Source of the DNA: Balanoglossus misakiensis
Taxonomy: Eukaryota; Hemichordata
Length of the DNA: 64,000 nt
Assembly (NCBI GenBank): GCA_040954595.2
Contig: CM082593.2
Span: 5,518,001 to 5,582,000 of the forward strand
Reading direction: 5' to 3'
In this document: piece after piece, positions 12,231 through 26,974 of the stretch
Numbering within the stretch: the stretch's first letter is position 1
Layout: the number at the start of each line of letters is the position of its first letter
Made by a program: the position numbers and the translations under genes
The notes under the pieces: generated by a model
What the model was told of the DNA's origin: nothing
The model's input: the letters and a program-made list of their open reading frames with translations, nothing else
Database searches by the model: none

Positions 12231-15200
12231 TCAGTGTAGCTGGCTATCTGCGATCGTCTGTAGGAGAATTGCCTTGACTTTCGAAGTTCATCTAAAGGGG
12301 AATATTTAGCATTAACACAAAACAACTCCAGAAGTACAGTACACTTTCTTCTTATTATTATATCCACTAAATAAACATCTATGCTGACTACTTCGTAAAT
12401 CAACACATCGCCAAATTATTCTCGAACTGGTAACTACATCCATCATTCCGTCCCTGCACGGACCAGTCGCAGAGGAGCCAGTACACTCTGGCTGACCAAT
12501 CGCAAGAAGCCGTTGAAATGTGCAGGTCACGATTTTGATACACTGACCAAGTCAACCCACACATTCTTTATTTTAAACAAGACAGAGGAACGGTCCTTTG
12601 TCAACTTTCTATTTTTTCTGCAATAACATCTCTTGCGTGCCCCAAGTTTATTATAGAACATTGATGGTGTTTATTTCAGGCTATCATGGGTTTAATTTTT
12701 ATGACCAGAGGGCTATAAAAAAGCAATTAAAATATTTATATATATTGGCATTTCACCTTGTTTATCTACCTAGATTGAGTTGTGTTTGCAAAGCCAAGGA
12801 AAATCCCTTTTGTGATATACATGTACACAAATGAAATAGCTTCCTTCACCCTCCTCCACCAACCCTTCACCCTACCAAAATGATGGATCCTAGTGTACTA
12901 AAACACTGATTTTCACTTGCACCGTTCTGGAATATTTTTTTATTTACTTCCCCAGTTTTCCTCACATACCAACGAATTGACCCCGTGATCTCAACGCGAA
13001 GAGCTGATGACTGAAATCATGGCATTTTCAAATCAACCGAGTTGCATCGTATGCAGAAACAACACGTCAATCGAGTTGCGATCATTGTATCCAGAAACGA
13101 CACCGCATTGACATGGGCTAAATAATTCAAATCATTTTTTTACAGTGACTTCGCCTCAGAAACGAAAGCACTCTTCAGAGACAGTGGTCATCAGACTGCG
13201 ATCAGAGAAAAGACCTGGGATCGAATACTCGGTCAGGGGATCGGCTTTGTCAACATCCCTAATGAGGTAATCAGAGATGACCGAAGGGACAACGTGACAG
13301 GCCGAAACAGGTTTCACTCAGTGGAGAATCCCCTTGTCAATCTGGACGGACCCCATGATTGATGGCGCGTTCAATATCCACCACGCGTATTGCGTACTTG
13401 CCGCGACGCAATTACCGAGGTTCAAGAATTTCAGCCCAAATTTTTTTTCGACCCGGAAGTCCACCTTCCGGCAACTTGCTTGTTTTTTTTGTCTTCTGCG
13501 AGAATTTACCGAGTTTCCATTTCAAACAACAGAACGGCTTAATACAAACCGATAAGTAAATAGTTGTATGCAACTCAGTAAACATTGGATTGACTCCGGC
13601 ATATCCGCTGCTTGGTGTTGAAAGACGAAATACGTCTGATCCCGGCCACGGAACAGTTTCGTCTCTGTCCAATTCAAACTCTCGCAAAGAATGTAACAGA
13701 TTGCATCACGCCTTCTGCAGCGACATGTTTACTAGGCTGGATACTTGGCTTCCCAGGACTACACACCCCAAACAAAACTTCCGGAACGAACAGAGACCCA
13801 AGCACAACAAATGCGCCTAACCCTGGAAATGTTATTTTAACGTTGGGGCACCCATGTGATCAGATCGGCCATGTTTTCTCTCGTGTAGGTAGTAGTCCAG
13901 TACTGCCTTGTTAGTATACTGCATCAACATTCTTGCTTTAGGAAGCTATTGTAATAACAGCTTGCTATAGTTCTGATGTGCAGTGACGAGGGCGCTGTCT
14001 AAATGACAATTTGCATTTGAATTTGCCTGATGTTTCTACATCCTTGGGAGAGTATGTGGTGAACATATTGCCACCAACGCAGCTTACATTAATAGAGGTA
14101 GTGGGAGTAAATGAATGCTATTCAGTGAAGTCATAATATATGTAAAAAAAATGTCACAACTAGAGGGTCTTGAGGCTGCTTAACTCTGAATGCAAATATA
14201 TCATACAGAACATTCTGCCAGCAATTCTCACAAATGAATACATGTATATAGTAACAATATCGTTATCCAAAAAAAACAATTCCCCCAAAAACTTGGTAGA
14301 GTCACCTTGAACTTGAACTTCAGAAGTAAGACTTCTTCATACGGTTGAAAGAAATCGGATTGCCACTACAATCTCACTGACAAGATCATGGCAATTCGGA
14401 ATTTCAGGTTGTCAGACAACAGACTCGGGACCGTTGTTAAAACAGTGGGGTTGCCAATGAAAGAATGTTATTTTGTTTTTGACATCAATCGGCCACGCAA
14501 TTACAAACGTATGCGTACCGCACAATGTGGTCAATGGGGTCCTCTGCCCATGTTAAAAACCAATATTTATAAATCGTTGAATTAATGACTCAAAGAGCTG
14601 GCCAAGCATGTAACAAGCACACAACCGCCATTTGTACAGTTGCGGAACTCAATGTCCAATTCAATGGCAATGCAAACACTTGCATACAGAAGACAAAATC
14701 AAGCATTGTGCCCTTTTGGGTGGAATTCAAAGAACGTCTTCACACGAAATGCTGAATTCGGGTTGGAATACCACAGACAGGCAGACCACTGAGAGGTCTT
14801 GAATTAGACGACAGTGTGTTTAAAAAGAGGCCATCATTTGGTAATAATCTTCCAGAGACTATATCAAGCAACTTTATTCAATCTTAGCCTCACAAGGAGA
14901 CTATTCAATTCTATGAATGATGGCATCATAACTGTATAACAAATCTTTCTAATAATTTAATAGAATTATTCATTGATTAATTTTCTGGAAATCTCATGCG
15001 CATAATTCCCCCAAAATGTTCTTTTTCATCTGGTCACTGAAAATCACAAACCGGCAGAATTGATGATGTAAAGTGAATTCAGAGGATGCAGAGCTGATTT
15101 CACACATCAATAAACGCTTGATGGCAACAGGCAGTAACGCTCCCATAACAACATTGATTTTAGATCAGTATTCACCCCAGGAATTTCTCATTTGCATAAT

Positions 15201-15258
15201 TAATTAAAGAGAAGTAAACAGAAGTCATTATCAGAATTCATCTATGGCTTCTATTGGA

Positions 15259-15270
15259 GGGGGGGGGGGG
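15259..15270. repeat. G12 homopolymer followed by short GA repeat
   Basis: Twelve G residues followed by CAGAGAGAGAGGG. The GA/G mixture is typical of slippage-prone purine tracts. Confidence 0.9.
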
Positions 15271-17050
15271 CAGAGAGAGAGGGTAATTTTGTACCAAATA
15301 ATTAAAAAACGTTATGATTTAGCAAATTTTTAACAATCCACATATTCGGGGCAGTAGAGTTGCCATTTTAGATTTTAAAGAAAACAAGATATTCACTCTT
15401 GATGATCTCCTTTTACGTTATTAAAGGATTACGGAAGTGTTAAGGTCTTTTGTTTTCTCAGGAAACAATCAGCTGGTAAACAAATTACCTGTCAAGCTAA
15501 TCTTAACAGCAAACCACCATTTACCCCAAACAGTGTTAATGGTTCATTAATCAAACCCCATTGTTTTGAAGGGTGTGTTTGGGGCCCTATGTTGTGTCAA
15601 AGACAGTAGAGGTCTATGGTTGTGTAGAACAGAAGAGATGAATGGGCTGGTGACACAAGACAGACCCTCAATGAAAGAAAATTGCTTCTTGTCGTGTACC
15701 AATGACAAGACATTACTTTTTCAACACCTGGTAATATCACTCTCAGTTTCCCTTCAATTCCTCATTTTCAAATTGAAGCCCTTGTCTTCAAACTCAAAAG
15801 CCCACAACCTATCTTTCAGATGAATTTCTAGGTCTTCGAGATTCCATTGCACAAAGTCACGTGGCCCATCTTTAACGAATTCACAACCTTAAGGAAGATA
15901 ACAGGGTGACTATTAAATATTCATACACCAGCCGATTATTAGAATCACTGGAAATTTCACACAACTATATGACGCTATATATTAAGTGAAAATGCAGAAA
16001 CTATTGGATCTTCTAGGCTTTCCCATCTTTTTTGTGTTTTGTCCAGAGGAGGGGAAATTTTCGCTGGCAGTCTGGAATCCTAGGTGTCAAAGTAATTGTG
16101 TAAAATTTGATAGCAAGTCTCTTGCTGACTACTACACTACTGTGTAATGGTTGTTTTGTTTTGTCTCACAATTAAAAGACACAAGGGCCTACCAACTGAG
16201 GAAGCGACTTCTTAATTGGGACTTAAAAGAAAGTACAATGAATGCACTCTACTTTCTATTCTTGTGCGGCTGAGACCCCCCTGGTGGGAGGCCTGACAGC
16301 CGTGGCGGTAAATGGGCGCTCTTATTTAGCCAACAAAAAACAAGCTGGGCTCAAGTGCTTCACAGGTCTGGTTTCATCTTTTGGTTCAGACTGGCTTGGG
16401 GTACTCAGATCATTTGCACAAGACTGGCCAATTTCAACCAGAGGGTGGAGGGGGGGAGAAAGAAATGGGGAGAAGGAAGAATTATGGACACACGATCAAA
16501 CTGCCAAGGCTCCTTTGCCAAGTCCAATCCTTCTGTAAAGACTGTAACTATGGCCGTAATCAACAGCAACTCTTTAATAGTTACTTTCTAAAAATAAAAT
16601 AGTTTGACACCCACGCTTAAGTTTATTTTTCACCCAGGCAGGTGAGAATTTTCCACTCCCGTCAAATCAATGTAACATTTCGCAAGCAAACAGCACTGAC
16701 GTGCAACGTGTAATGATACAATTGATGGTGATATTTGTGCGGTCAAAACTTCAAGGCATGTACAGTCCCCATAACGATTCAAATCCAGGTGCATAATTGT
16801 TTCGGGTAAATTTTTCCGCTGGGAGGGGGGGCTGTGTGAATTGTAGCTAAGACCACAAAATGCTCCCTAATACCTCATGTTGATATTCCCCATCAAACAG
16901 TAAATAAATCACGCAATCACGCTAATTAAACTCCTGCAAACATGTATACACACACCATCCTGCAGTTGGCATTTTTATCTCTTGGGTAATGGACAAGCAA
17001 AGACTGTTGGTTTTGCATATTTGTTGCCACACTATGTTTGTGTTGTTATT

Positions 17051-17151
17051 GGGGGGGGGGGGGGGTAATGACCGGGAAAAACCCTGACATTTACACCAAC
17101 ACTCTCACTCCCCCTCCCCCCTTCTCTCTCTCTCTGGCCGACCCCCCCCCC
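17051..17151. repeat. G15 run plus CT-rich/C10 run
   Basis: A G15 run at 17051-17065 is followed within 80 bp by CT repeats and a C10 run at 17142-17151. The G-rich and C-rich parts are in opposite orientation and could pair imperfectly. Confidence 0.85.
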
Positions 17152-20100
17152 ACCCCCACCCCAAAGGATTAAAGTAATGAATTTCATTAACCCTGTTTCA
17201 AAGTTTGAGGTGAGCCTGCCCTTGTGAAGCAAACAGCCTTGGAGAGAAGTCCAACACTTGGGTCAAATTAGAACTGTTTTGACAACAATATTCTATGTAT
17301 AGCCGACAGTCAAATACCAACTTTCTGAGGGGAAATAAACGAGTCCACATGGCAACCATCTATGATAACCACTGGGGCGTCAAGTTTGCCTCGCGAAGCG
17401 GAAAATTCGCATTACGCTCCTGCAGTCTGTTTGGGGACGGTGGGGAAACAGTTGCCATGGCAGCCGGGATTACCAATACGCGCGGCAATTAGTATTATCA
17501 TTCAGATCACTGACTTTTTAATATCATATTGCATCACGCTGATACCGGGTCACATTTACAAACGGTCAAGACGTTTCACGCAAGGACCTCTGTGATGTCA
17601 GAGCCACAGGGTGCGATAGAGGCGCCCGGGGGCCTTGAACGCACCATGGAAAGCCTGTCTCCAAAACTCTAATATAACAATTTCTGCTCCCAGGACTTCA
17701 AGTGTCAGAACGTACTCCCAGCGCTGGTAAACGTACCCTCCAATTAAAACTTGGCCAGGTGATGTTTCCTCTGCATTATCAGATTTCTGGGTGGTCGTAG
17801 TAGTTGAAAATTAGCAGATCTAGTGGACCAAAACGGAACTGGTCAAGAAAACTTCGTCATTACTTTTCCATTAAAGTGGCATAACATCTTCACATGTCAA
17901 TGCAACATAATATTATTCAACTGTTTCTTCCACAGAAATTTTCGTCACATTCTGCTTTCCCCCCCCCCCACAATAAAAAAAAATTACTCCAAATCCAAAT
18001 GCGAATTTAAATCTGCATTTACTGTACATTTTCATCCTCGTTTTTTCAGCCTCTAAAACATTTACCCAGAGTGTGTGTTACCTATTTGAAATGGAATATT
18101 CCTAACACATGTACTCCACCAGTAAGCCACTATAAAGCCAAAAATCTTAAAGTTCAGACCAATTGCCCTTTCTATAATATTAAACAGACTACCCAATCTC
18201 TTCTATGCAAAATCTTATGAATCATCACCACAAACTGGCGATTTACAACCATATACTATCCCCTACAACATCTACATTAACATAACTACAATATTTGTGT
18301 AGTTACCAGGGCGACAGCCAATCAGACGCCGGCCTCATCAGCATGTTCTGAAAGATCAATGTTGACTGGAATCTCTATTAACCAAATAAAAAATCTGATA
18401 AATAAGTGCTTTAAATAGCTAGTCTACAGTAGCTGAGGAATGTCTGAAATTTTAGTATTTTCAACACGGTTTGAAGTTTACATGTACAGCAGTGGAGATG
18501 ACCGAGTCCAAAATAAACAGAGCGTGAGGCCAGCCCCTTGGCTGGAGACAGATCATGACTTGAGTACAGACAAGAGAGAGAGCCTCTCGGAAAGTACCAA
18601 TTACGGCACGACCGGAGCACAGGCCTTCTTTTACCGATGCCTGGATTTCACGGCGGTAGAAACAAGAGAAATCATGATCGGATAAGCTTTCGCTGGGTGA
18701 GCTGCCCTCGCACATAGTTGGCAGTCTTGCGCATAATTGAAGTGACTCGGCAAAAACTCACGCAATCAGACTTCCGAACACCGACTTGGGTTTCTGGTGG
18801 TGCTGTTCCAGAGTTCACTCAGCGTCTACCAGTAAATCATCCAGCAGAATTGCAAAAGTATTACGAAGCACCCAATTCACAGCAATCGAACAGAACAAAC
18901 GAGCAAAAACATATTATCCTACATAGGGGATAGTATTCCAACAGCCCTTTCAATTAATGTACTGGGTTTTTTTCCAAATGTCTATCCAAAATCTTAGAAT
19001 AAAACGAATAAGAATTCTAATTCAGTTTGAGTCAGTCAATAGAATTCTGCTCATCCTCCAGATTCTTATTTGTAACATTTTCACTTTTTTCCAGAAATGA
19101 TGTTTCTAATTATAGCGAATAAATACTTTCTCTGCTCCAATTACTCACCTAACCTGTCAGCACTAACACATTCACCTATGATTACAAACTTGCAAACTGA
19201 CAATTCTCAACAAGCTTTTTCCCCTTGAACTACCTCTTGAGATATGCCAGGATTGATACAGGACTCTGCAGACACTGGGCATCTGCATTATCACAACATG
19301 CACCGCTTCCAATTAAATTTCACTACGAGTATAAAATGCGAGACCTACATCTCGAAGTAACGGAAATACCCCGATACTGTTTCCTAACTGTGAAAATGTA
19401 TACTCCGGAGTTTTAATTTTTTTTGTTTTGACCTGCAGTCAGTGATGAGCCATGGCTGGGGTAGGCAGAATGATGGTGACGACAGTAAATCACCAAAATG
19501 ACAACTGCTCGTTTTTCCGTGAAGTTTTGACATGACTCCCAAGACATGACTCCCATCTTGTAAGAAGGGCACACTCAAAACTAACACAGTTCAGCTTGAA
19601 CCACTTTCATAGAGGAGGGGATGTCGAGGGTTTTTTCCCTGCTACCTGAATTTATAGTCCACTATCCCACAAAATAAAAGTGTATTTGGTAAACAAGGCT
19701 CCTCCCCATTTTTTTAAAATGGACTGGTCCACACTCGCCAACTGAAAACAACACAGGACAGGTTAAAATAACTCCCTAATTTCCAACTTCAAATTTCTAT
19801 CAACCATTTCGTTTTACTTTCATGAACTTTAATTTAATAGGGGGCTATTAGCCAGCCCTCTGAAATTCTGGTCAAAGAATACTGGAAGCTATAAAAATGA
19901 AACAGAGTCAGATCAGGCATAGCTTTAGTGGTATAGAGCAACATAAAACGTGTGACAAGTTTTGATGCTCTTTCTCGGTAAAGACAAAAAAACAGTCACA
20001 TTCTTTAAATAATCCTGGCAGAGGTTGAATGGCCGGGGAATGTCGCCGCCATAAAACTGCACTTTTGTGGTGATTTTTTAAGAGGGAGGTGGACTGCAAC

Positions 20101-20773
20101 GCGGGTAATTGCCAAAGTCTACCCTTCTCTTGATCGGCGGGATTTTTATAACGTCATGAATTTGGAGCACGGGACCCTGGGAATTGGCGACGTGGGACAC
20201 GGAACAATGCGACGCCGAGATGAGCAGAGTGGGAATTGAACTCGGAATTTGACAACAAAACTGGGACAAACACTGTGTCTTTTAAAAGAAACTGTTACTT
20301 CGAGATTGGACCCTACAGGAACTTCACATTTTCCAAACCAGACAGCTAGGATCATCTTTACAACCCTGCCCTACACAGTAGCAGTACTTTATCCCGCGCT
20401 ACCATTTTCAAACTGAATTGGAGCCTCTCTATTCACAGGCTCTTGCCGTCAGCACGACTCTACCCGACAAAAACTGAACGTACAACACTGTAATTAGACA
20501 TTCCTCTCCTCGGCCATTTGCCCCACTCAACTTCTTTCAAGAATCTCTTCATTTCTCTATTGCTGCCATTACTCGAGATGCTCGCAAAGGCAACAATGCT
20601 GCACGCGAGGTCAGAGGATGCCCACAGGGGACTGTGTGGAATTGAAAAGTATTTGTATTCACATTCGTAATAATTGCAAAACTTCATAGTTATGGATGGG
20701 CTATACACACCGATCCCAAGTTGTATCCATGTGCTAGATGTCCAATTACGCAGTACAGAAAATCCCTCAGATT

Positions 20774-20890
20774 CCATTCATTCATTCATTCATTCACTCA
20801 CTCACTCACTCACTCACTCACTCACTCACTCACTCACTCACTCACTCACTCAATTAATTAATTAATTCATTCATTCATTCATTCATTCAT
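20774..20890. repeat. Compound tetranucleotide microsatellite
   Basis: Consecutive blocks of CATT, then CACT (about 14 units), then AATT, then CATT again. Each block differs from its neighbour by one base of the unit, suggesting stepwise unit conversion. It is followed after about 60 bp by a C19 run. Confidence 0.95.
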
Positions 20891-20948
20891 GCACTCAATT
20901 TATTTATTCAAATTTCAAGATTTATTCCTCATAAGAACAAATTTTCCT

Positions 20949-20967
20949 CCCCCCCCCCCCCCCCCCC
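20949..20967. repeat. C19 homopolymer, longest in the window
   Basis: Nineteen consecutive C residues on the plus strand, just downstream of a tetranucleotide microsatellite. Confidence 0.95.
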
Positions 20968-23900
20968 ACCCTTCCAATTGTAAAACACACGGTGGTCAAA
21001 AACTTCGTGACAGATGCAAAATACCATTTTAATACTGAATACCAATGCATTCACAAACTGCTCATCATGGGAACATCACAGGAGATAACCCCGATTGAGT
21101 GTTACAAGCACAGACAGATAAAGCACACTTGTATATACTGTACCATGGAAGCCTCGAGTTTTCCACATTGAATGTTTCCCTTAGCGGATCACGTTGTAAA
21201 CCGAGGCGTAATGGCATTAGCAGACCAACACTCCGCCTATAAATCACTTCGCGCTTCCTGATCAAATTAAAAAGTGTATGTCGAAGGATATAAAAAAATA
21301 AGACAGTCCCAGGTTTGTGGAACATTTCAACTGCATTGGACGGCGAATGATTGTATATGGTCAAAGAATGCGGTAAATGATAGTATGTGGTGTGCGTAGA
21401 AGTCGCGGCTGATGTCCACAACGTGCGCTGTGTCATACCTTCCCTGCCACGGAGTCCAAACTATAATTCCAGCAAGCATACCTTGCTGATGACGTCTGGC
21501 CTACTGAGTTTCTCCAGTGCTATGTGAGAGAGAGTGTACATCCATTTGTGCCCTGCCATGTACGAGCAGAAGTATGCAGAGCCCAGGCCGGGACCTTGTT
21601 GTTTTAGAATTAGCACAGCCCAGCAGAGACTTGGAATTGGCTTTTTATCGTCTTTCTTGTTTACACCCGGGGTACGATCGAACGAACGCCGGGAAAGGCT
21701 GAAAATTCCGCCGAGGACTGGAAGCATCCAGGTCCGGATGACTCAGAAACCATGCATGTTTCTTGACAACTGGAAAGAGCATGCAACCATGCAAGATATG
21801 TAGCTGAAGCCTAATGATAACAAAATTATACATATTACATTATCAGCATCTCATGTACGTTTTATGCATGAAAGCGTGCATCGCGCTAAATCTCATTAGC
21901 TTCGGTTAGTATATATTACCATTTGGAATTTTGCAGAACAATTTTGGCAAATATATACACAAAATCTGACATACGTCTAAGCAGTTTTGGTCAAGAAATT
22001 TTTACAAGTATTTTGATCCTTTCCACAAATTTGGGTCTGCACTCTGCAGTGAGTAACTTATAAACTCAGGTGTTACAGCACACCATCCTTGTAATTGCAC
22101 AATTTTGATGATTATTTAAATGACAGGCCAGGTCCTTTCATTTCCTCTGCGGCCTATTTCAGCTGTCAAGAAAGACTTTTTAATTTCCTTTCATGGACGG
22201 CAAATTTGGGCGACAATATTAATCATCTGGCATAAAACAATTGAAGAAACAGGAGTAAGTTTCTCCCCGTCAGGACTTTCTTACTCTTTCTGAAAAGTCG
22301 CAAATATCATCAATCTTGAAACGGTTACAGTAACAACTGACAGTTTCTCGCGCACAGAGTCTGTAAGCGAGAATGATCTTTCACATATGTACGATGACGT
22401 AGTCTTACACAGGGACGGAGGGAGTTCTGGTGTTTTGTCTGGCCTTCTTTTAATAAAGCCTTCAGATCTCGCTAATGACCAACACATTACTTTCAATAAA
22501 TCTGTCCAACAGCTCAATTTATCGTGCAAAGTGATGACCCCCAACTTGCGCTAATACACCACATGTGTGTAGTGCACTGTTGATCGGGAGAGTTCGGTGG
22601 TAATTTCTGCCAATGTCAGCAACTCGCGATTTTTTTTTCTCTACCAACATGACAAATCTTTAACCCTGTGCAGAATTACAATGCAACTCAAGCTCCGAGA
22701 TTTGATATCGCATAACTGTCTTTTTGACATGTCTGCGAAACTTCACAACAGAATATGCCTGACCTCTGCAGATGATGGGCGATAATAAGAAGACCCTGCA
22801 TGATTTTCGACGGCGTGCACATCGCACAATCGCTACCCGGTGAAACCGGTACGTAGGATTTATCACACCCAAAGTCACAAATCATTCATAATTTCACGCA
22901 CGCAGATGGAGAACAATGCACAACACATGTTTTTCACAGTTGCAGTGTCGTCACTGGGGGGAGGGGACAGATTGAGTTGATGGTTAGGTCTCAGAAATCA
23001 GATGTATAAATCACCCAAGCAGTTTCATACGAGCTGATCTATGTAGCATGATATTGATATTACATTTTATGACACAACACGACAGTGCACAGCAGCATCG
23101 AAAGCAGCGAATTCCCCGAGTGACGTTTGCAATATTGGTGATCGATGCCACGGTGGTCTAGTTATCTATTGAAGAATACAATCATTTCTCCTGAGAGGGT
23201 ATTACTTCCTGACTCTTGCAGTGATTTGTAATTCACACACCGAAAAACACACAAACCAATGGGATGTGATCATTCTAAGAACAGGAAAATGACACTTGGG
23301 AATCAATTTGCATGTTAATCTGAGGTGGAGTGTCAATGAAAAGTGATCTCGGTACTAAGAAGTCACCAAAATACTTTGCAATGACTGCAAGCCTTGGACA
23401 AGCACACCTTGTGCCATCAATCTGGTACTGAACCATTTGGTCAATAGTTACTACAGCAGTAAAAACATCACAGGCGACAGTACTGATCTTTGGGATGGGG
23501 TTTTTCACAGGATGAGTTGAGTGTTCCATTTGGCATGCTCATCACACTATTCAGGATGACACACTTGGAATTCACATATAACAAACAACTTTAAATTCAT
23601 AAGGATTGAGAGGTTCTCAAGTTTAATCGAGATTAACAGGCAAATCTCTTTTCACTGTAAGGCAGGACTTTCTCCCATGTATTCGGAGATTAGGAGGTTG
23701 CATTTTGACAGCAAAGGCCTTGACTTGGATAGTCCGTTGCTGTCATTCTGTATTATGGAGGCCCTGTGAAATATTTCACAGCTTTTTCTCGTTCTTAAGA
23801 GATCGGGTCTGAATCTCCCCACGTCCGAGAAACAGGTGTTGGTGACACCTACATCGTACTACCACCTAGGAAGTTCTTTTTTTTCTGTCTGTGAGAAAAT

Positions 23901-26383
23901 AACCAGACTACAGCTGGAATTCTTTATTCACTTCCAGCGCAGCTTTGCAGGACTGCTGATCATTAGAATGCACACAAGATGCATCCACGACTCAAGGCTC
24001 GATTGTTGTCGCCGTCTTCTCAATGCCCTGCTAATAGACGTACAATGGCAATGTTGAACCTGACGGGCACTTCAGCCATGGGCAACCGACCCCTCAACTC
24101 GACACAAATTGAAGTCACCAGACTCCCTATCACACCGAAGTTAATCAGCCCACATATTGTTTACATCATCAGTCAGAACCACAGATATCTTGTACATCAA
24201 AGACACAAAACTGACACACAAATTGATTTTTCTGATCTAAATGTTTACATTCTTTTCTTTTCTTTTTGAGGGGGGGGGGGGGCAAAACACAGAGCCACCT
24301 TTTCCACAACAGACAACGAGATACACATTAATCATCCATGGATGTGTGTTACATAAAAAGGCCAAGCACTGGACACTCTTCTTAATACCTTCCATTGTTA
24401 TGGCGTGGCCTCCTTGACATCGGGGAATTAATTTAACCACACGCGGTTCATTTGCACTGGTTCACACATTTTTCTTCCGCTAGAACACAAACTATTTTCG
24501 TGTTTATTTTCCAACGATTAGGAAGCCTAGTGAAAACAGGTAAAGGACTGCGCTACAGGGCTAGTAATTCGCAAGCACCGGCAATTACCAAAATTTATCA
24601 CACCCTGCCACAACACAGCACGGGGGAAACCATGCATGCTACCACCAGCCCCGGTGCATGATGAATTACCACAACGGCCAAGTTACTATGGCGCATCAAA
24701 AATGCTTCCGGTAATGTGACGTATGGTATACCAGGGTTGGCACATAGCAAGTCCTAAATAGCTGACAAGCACAATAAAACTACAGATAGTCTGCGGAGCT
24801 CATTAAAGCCTCTTGAAATTCTCATAATTCTTCTTGAGGCGGCTTATCGTGAGCACCTATCAGTCCACTCCAGTCGAGGATTTGTACAAGAGTTTATCTC
24901 GAAAACCCAAGGATCTACAATTCACAAAGACCACTACACAGTTCAGCAAACATTAAACGATAACACACTGAGGCAGCAATAGAAGACTGATTGCTCGTCA
25001 TTTTTTTTTTATTCCACTGAGAGAAATATTTCCCTTTCTGCAAACCAACATGGCCGACACACAACTTGTTCCTTGGCAGTTCACCTCATCACGACCTCTA
25101 ATCTGCATAATATTTGCATATATCTCTACAGGGACATTGAAGACTTCAAGCTAAAAGATTTTGGCAAATGTGGCTCGCTTTGTGAAGATCTGACTCTAAG
25201 CTGACTTCTGGCTTCGTAATTCCACTCCACAACACTTGAGAATTTCAATACTTTACTGCCTGAGGTAAGAGCAGTTCTCCCCTACCGCTGAGTGCCGTTT
25301 CTTTTGTGCATAACACTAGTACTAGAACCGGCAATAGTCTGGACAGACTTAGAAGTAAACACATTTTCATTAGTTGAGAAGTGCCAAGCATGCAGAGAAA
25401 ATTATGCTAAAATGAATGTTTAATATTAATTCTTCTCCAGTTCCCACTGAAATACCCATTTCATCTAACGTCTAAAAAGGTGGCCATACAGCTCATTTCA
25501 ACGTTACTAGACGGGATCACATCAAAAAATAAAAAAAAGGATCAAATATTACATGAATATTCATAAAGAAATGGGACATGCACACCCCAGCACCCAAACA
25601 CTCACACTTGACCGGCCACACATTGCAGCATTTCAACCAAGTACATAATATCCATTTGTTCAATTTTCCCTTCGGAGGCTATATACACACAAGGAATTCT
25701 AAGCATTCACTCGGGTTAGGTGAGACTTTCACGGAAGACTAGTGGCAACTCTAGCAGAACCACCCCTCCACAACAGCTATTCAGTGGATTCTGGGCCATC
25801 CACGCGTCGATCACACCTCCTAACCTGTTGATCGAAGCCAACAATAAGGGAAGAACCATATGTTTTCTGCGGGGGGGGGGGATGTCAGAATTTGTTTCAT
25901 TGCTAGTCCAACTTTTCCTTGAGAAGTTCAGGCATTGCAGAATCAATACATTCCTACATGCACACTATCTGCCAAATGTGTTTTGCTTAAAAAATACCCC
26001 CCCCCCCCAAGAATTCATATGGTTCTCCCCTAAGCCTACAGGAAATTTGCTGAATATCAATTCCAATAATTAACCTCTTCTGGTCAATCATGCCCAGTCA
26101 TGAGCACTTCATTCATTTCATTACTTTGCAAATTATGGTTGATTATAGAAAGAACATATGTGAGTTGCCAACAGCTTGGCACATATTTGTTTACGTTACC
26201 ATAGCAACAATTATCAAGCCGCATATTTCGTACAATTATATAGTATCATCAGTCATTTTCCGAAAATAGCGAAGCAGACATAAAATTAAGACTTATTGTT
26301 CTTTATTAAGTGAGATACATCATGCCAAATTCTGTATTATTTGATCATTCAACCTACAGCACTGGAGCAATATCGATATTCCA
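20968..26383. other. Non-coding stretch, no gene supported
   Basis: No coding frame with splice sites or domain resemblance is seen on either strand. It contains G13 at 24270-24282, G11 at 25871-25881 and C12 at 25997-26008. A GGAAGACTAGTG string at 25731-25742 matches part of miR-7, but no precursor hairpin is visible. Confidence 0.5.
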
Positions 26384-26415
26384 AGAGAGAGAGAGAGAGA
26401 GGGGGGGGGGGGGGG
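26384..26415. repeat. (AG)n followed by G15
   Basis: An AG dinucleotide repeat at 26384-26400 runs directly into fifteen G residues. The whole is a purine-only tract on the plus strand. Confidence 0.95.
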
Positions 26416-26869
26416 AATTTTATTTGCCAGAATATAGCCATGCCACAATGATTTCACGTCTTGAAAGGGTCTTTTTTTTAACATACCAGCTCACACTCTA
26501 CACTACCAAGTTACCCATACCCACTGGACCACCAGCAGTGAATTCAAAGGTCATAGAGGTCACCTACCAGCGCCATGGCAACGCATTAGCCTTACATGGT
26601 CCCTTCGGCAGTGCCAAGCAAAAAATGATCGTTTGGAGGGTCCCTCAAATATATCACAACCCTCTTTCACCCCTCCCCTATAATTCTCACTATTATTAAG
26701 ATTTGTCACCAAGCTCAAAATATTTGATTTATTTAGCAGACTTACTCAGACTGTAATCCAGTATTGAATACAGCTACTACTGTTCAAAAGTCATTCCACA
26801 TGTAAACAGAGTTCAGCTCTTTACAGCAAGTCAGAAAAGACTTATTTACGTGTGTTGACCATGGGGCTT

Positions 26870-26974
26870 TTAACCCTTTCACCCCTCCCCCTCCCCCCAG
26901 TTCCCTTTTCAGAGATTCCATTTCACCATAGGAAACAATGGTTTTGGAGCAAACCATTGTGGCGAAAGGGTTAA
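26870..26974. mobile_element. Small MITE-like element with TTAACCCTTTC ends
   Basis: A 105-bp sequence with terminal inverted repeats: it begins TTAACCCTTTCACC and ends GGCGAAAGGGTTAA, which pair with one mismatch. No coding capacity. A diverged second copy lies about 0.6 kb downstream and shares the right half, including AAACAATG, CAAACCAT and GAAAGGGTTAA. It is likely a non-autonomous DNA transposon; the superfamily cannot be assigned by eye. Confidence 0.55.

Larger units (their letters stand above)
4732..14100. other. Non-coding stretch, no gene supported
   Basis: Several open frames of 90-140 codons occur on the minus strand (for example 9763-10194 and 10799-11218). Their composition is random, they lack recognisable domains, and many do not start with ATG. 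A C14 run lies at 5721-5734 and a G13 run at 12218-12230. The stretch lies downstream of the putative collagen exons on the minus strand, so it may be one or more very long introns of that gene. Confidence 0.5.
14101..20773. other. AT-rich non-coding stretch, no gene supported
   Basis: No splice-compatible coding frame or RNA gene is recognised. It contains G/C homopolymers (15259-15270, 17051-17065, 17142-17151, 17959-17969) and a pyrimidine-rich CT stretch at about 17100-17135 between two of them. Confidence 0.5.

Noticed and set aside
25731-25742. GGAAGACTAGTG, identical to bases 2-13 of miR-7
   Set aside because: The remainder of the mature sequence differs and no foldback arm is visible downstream.
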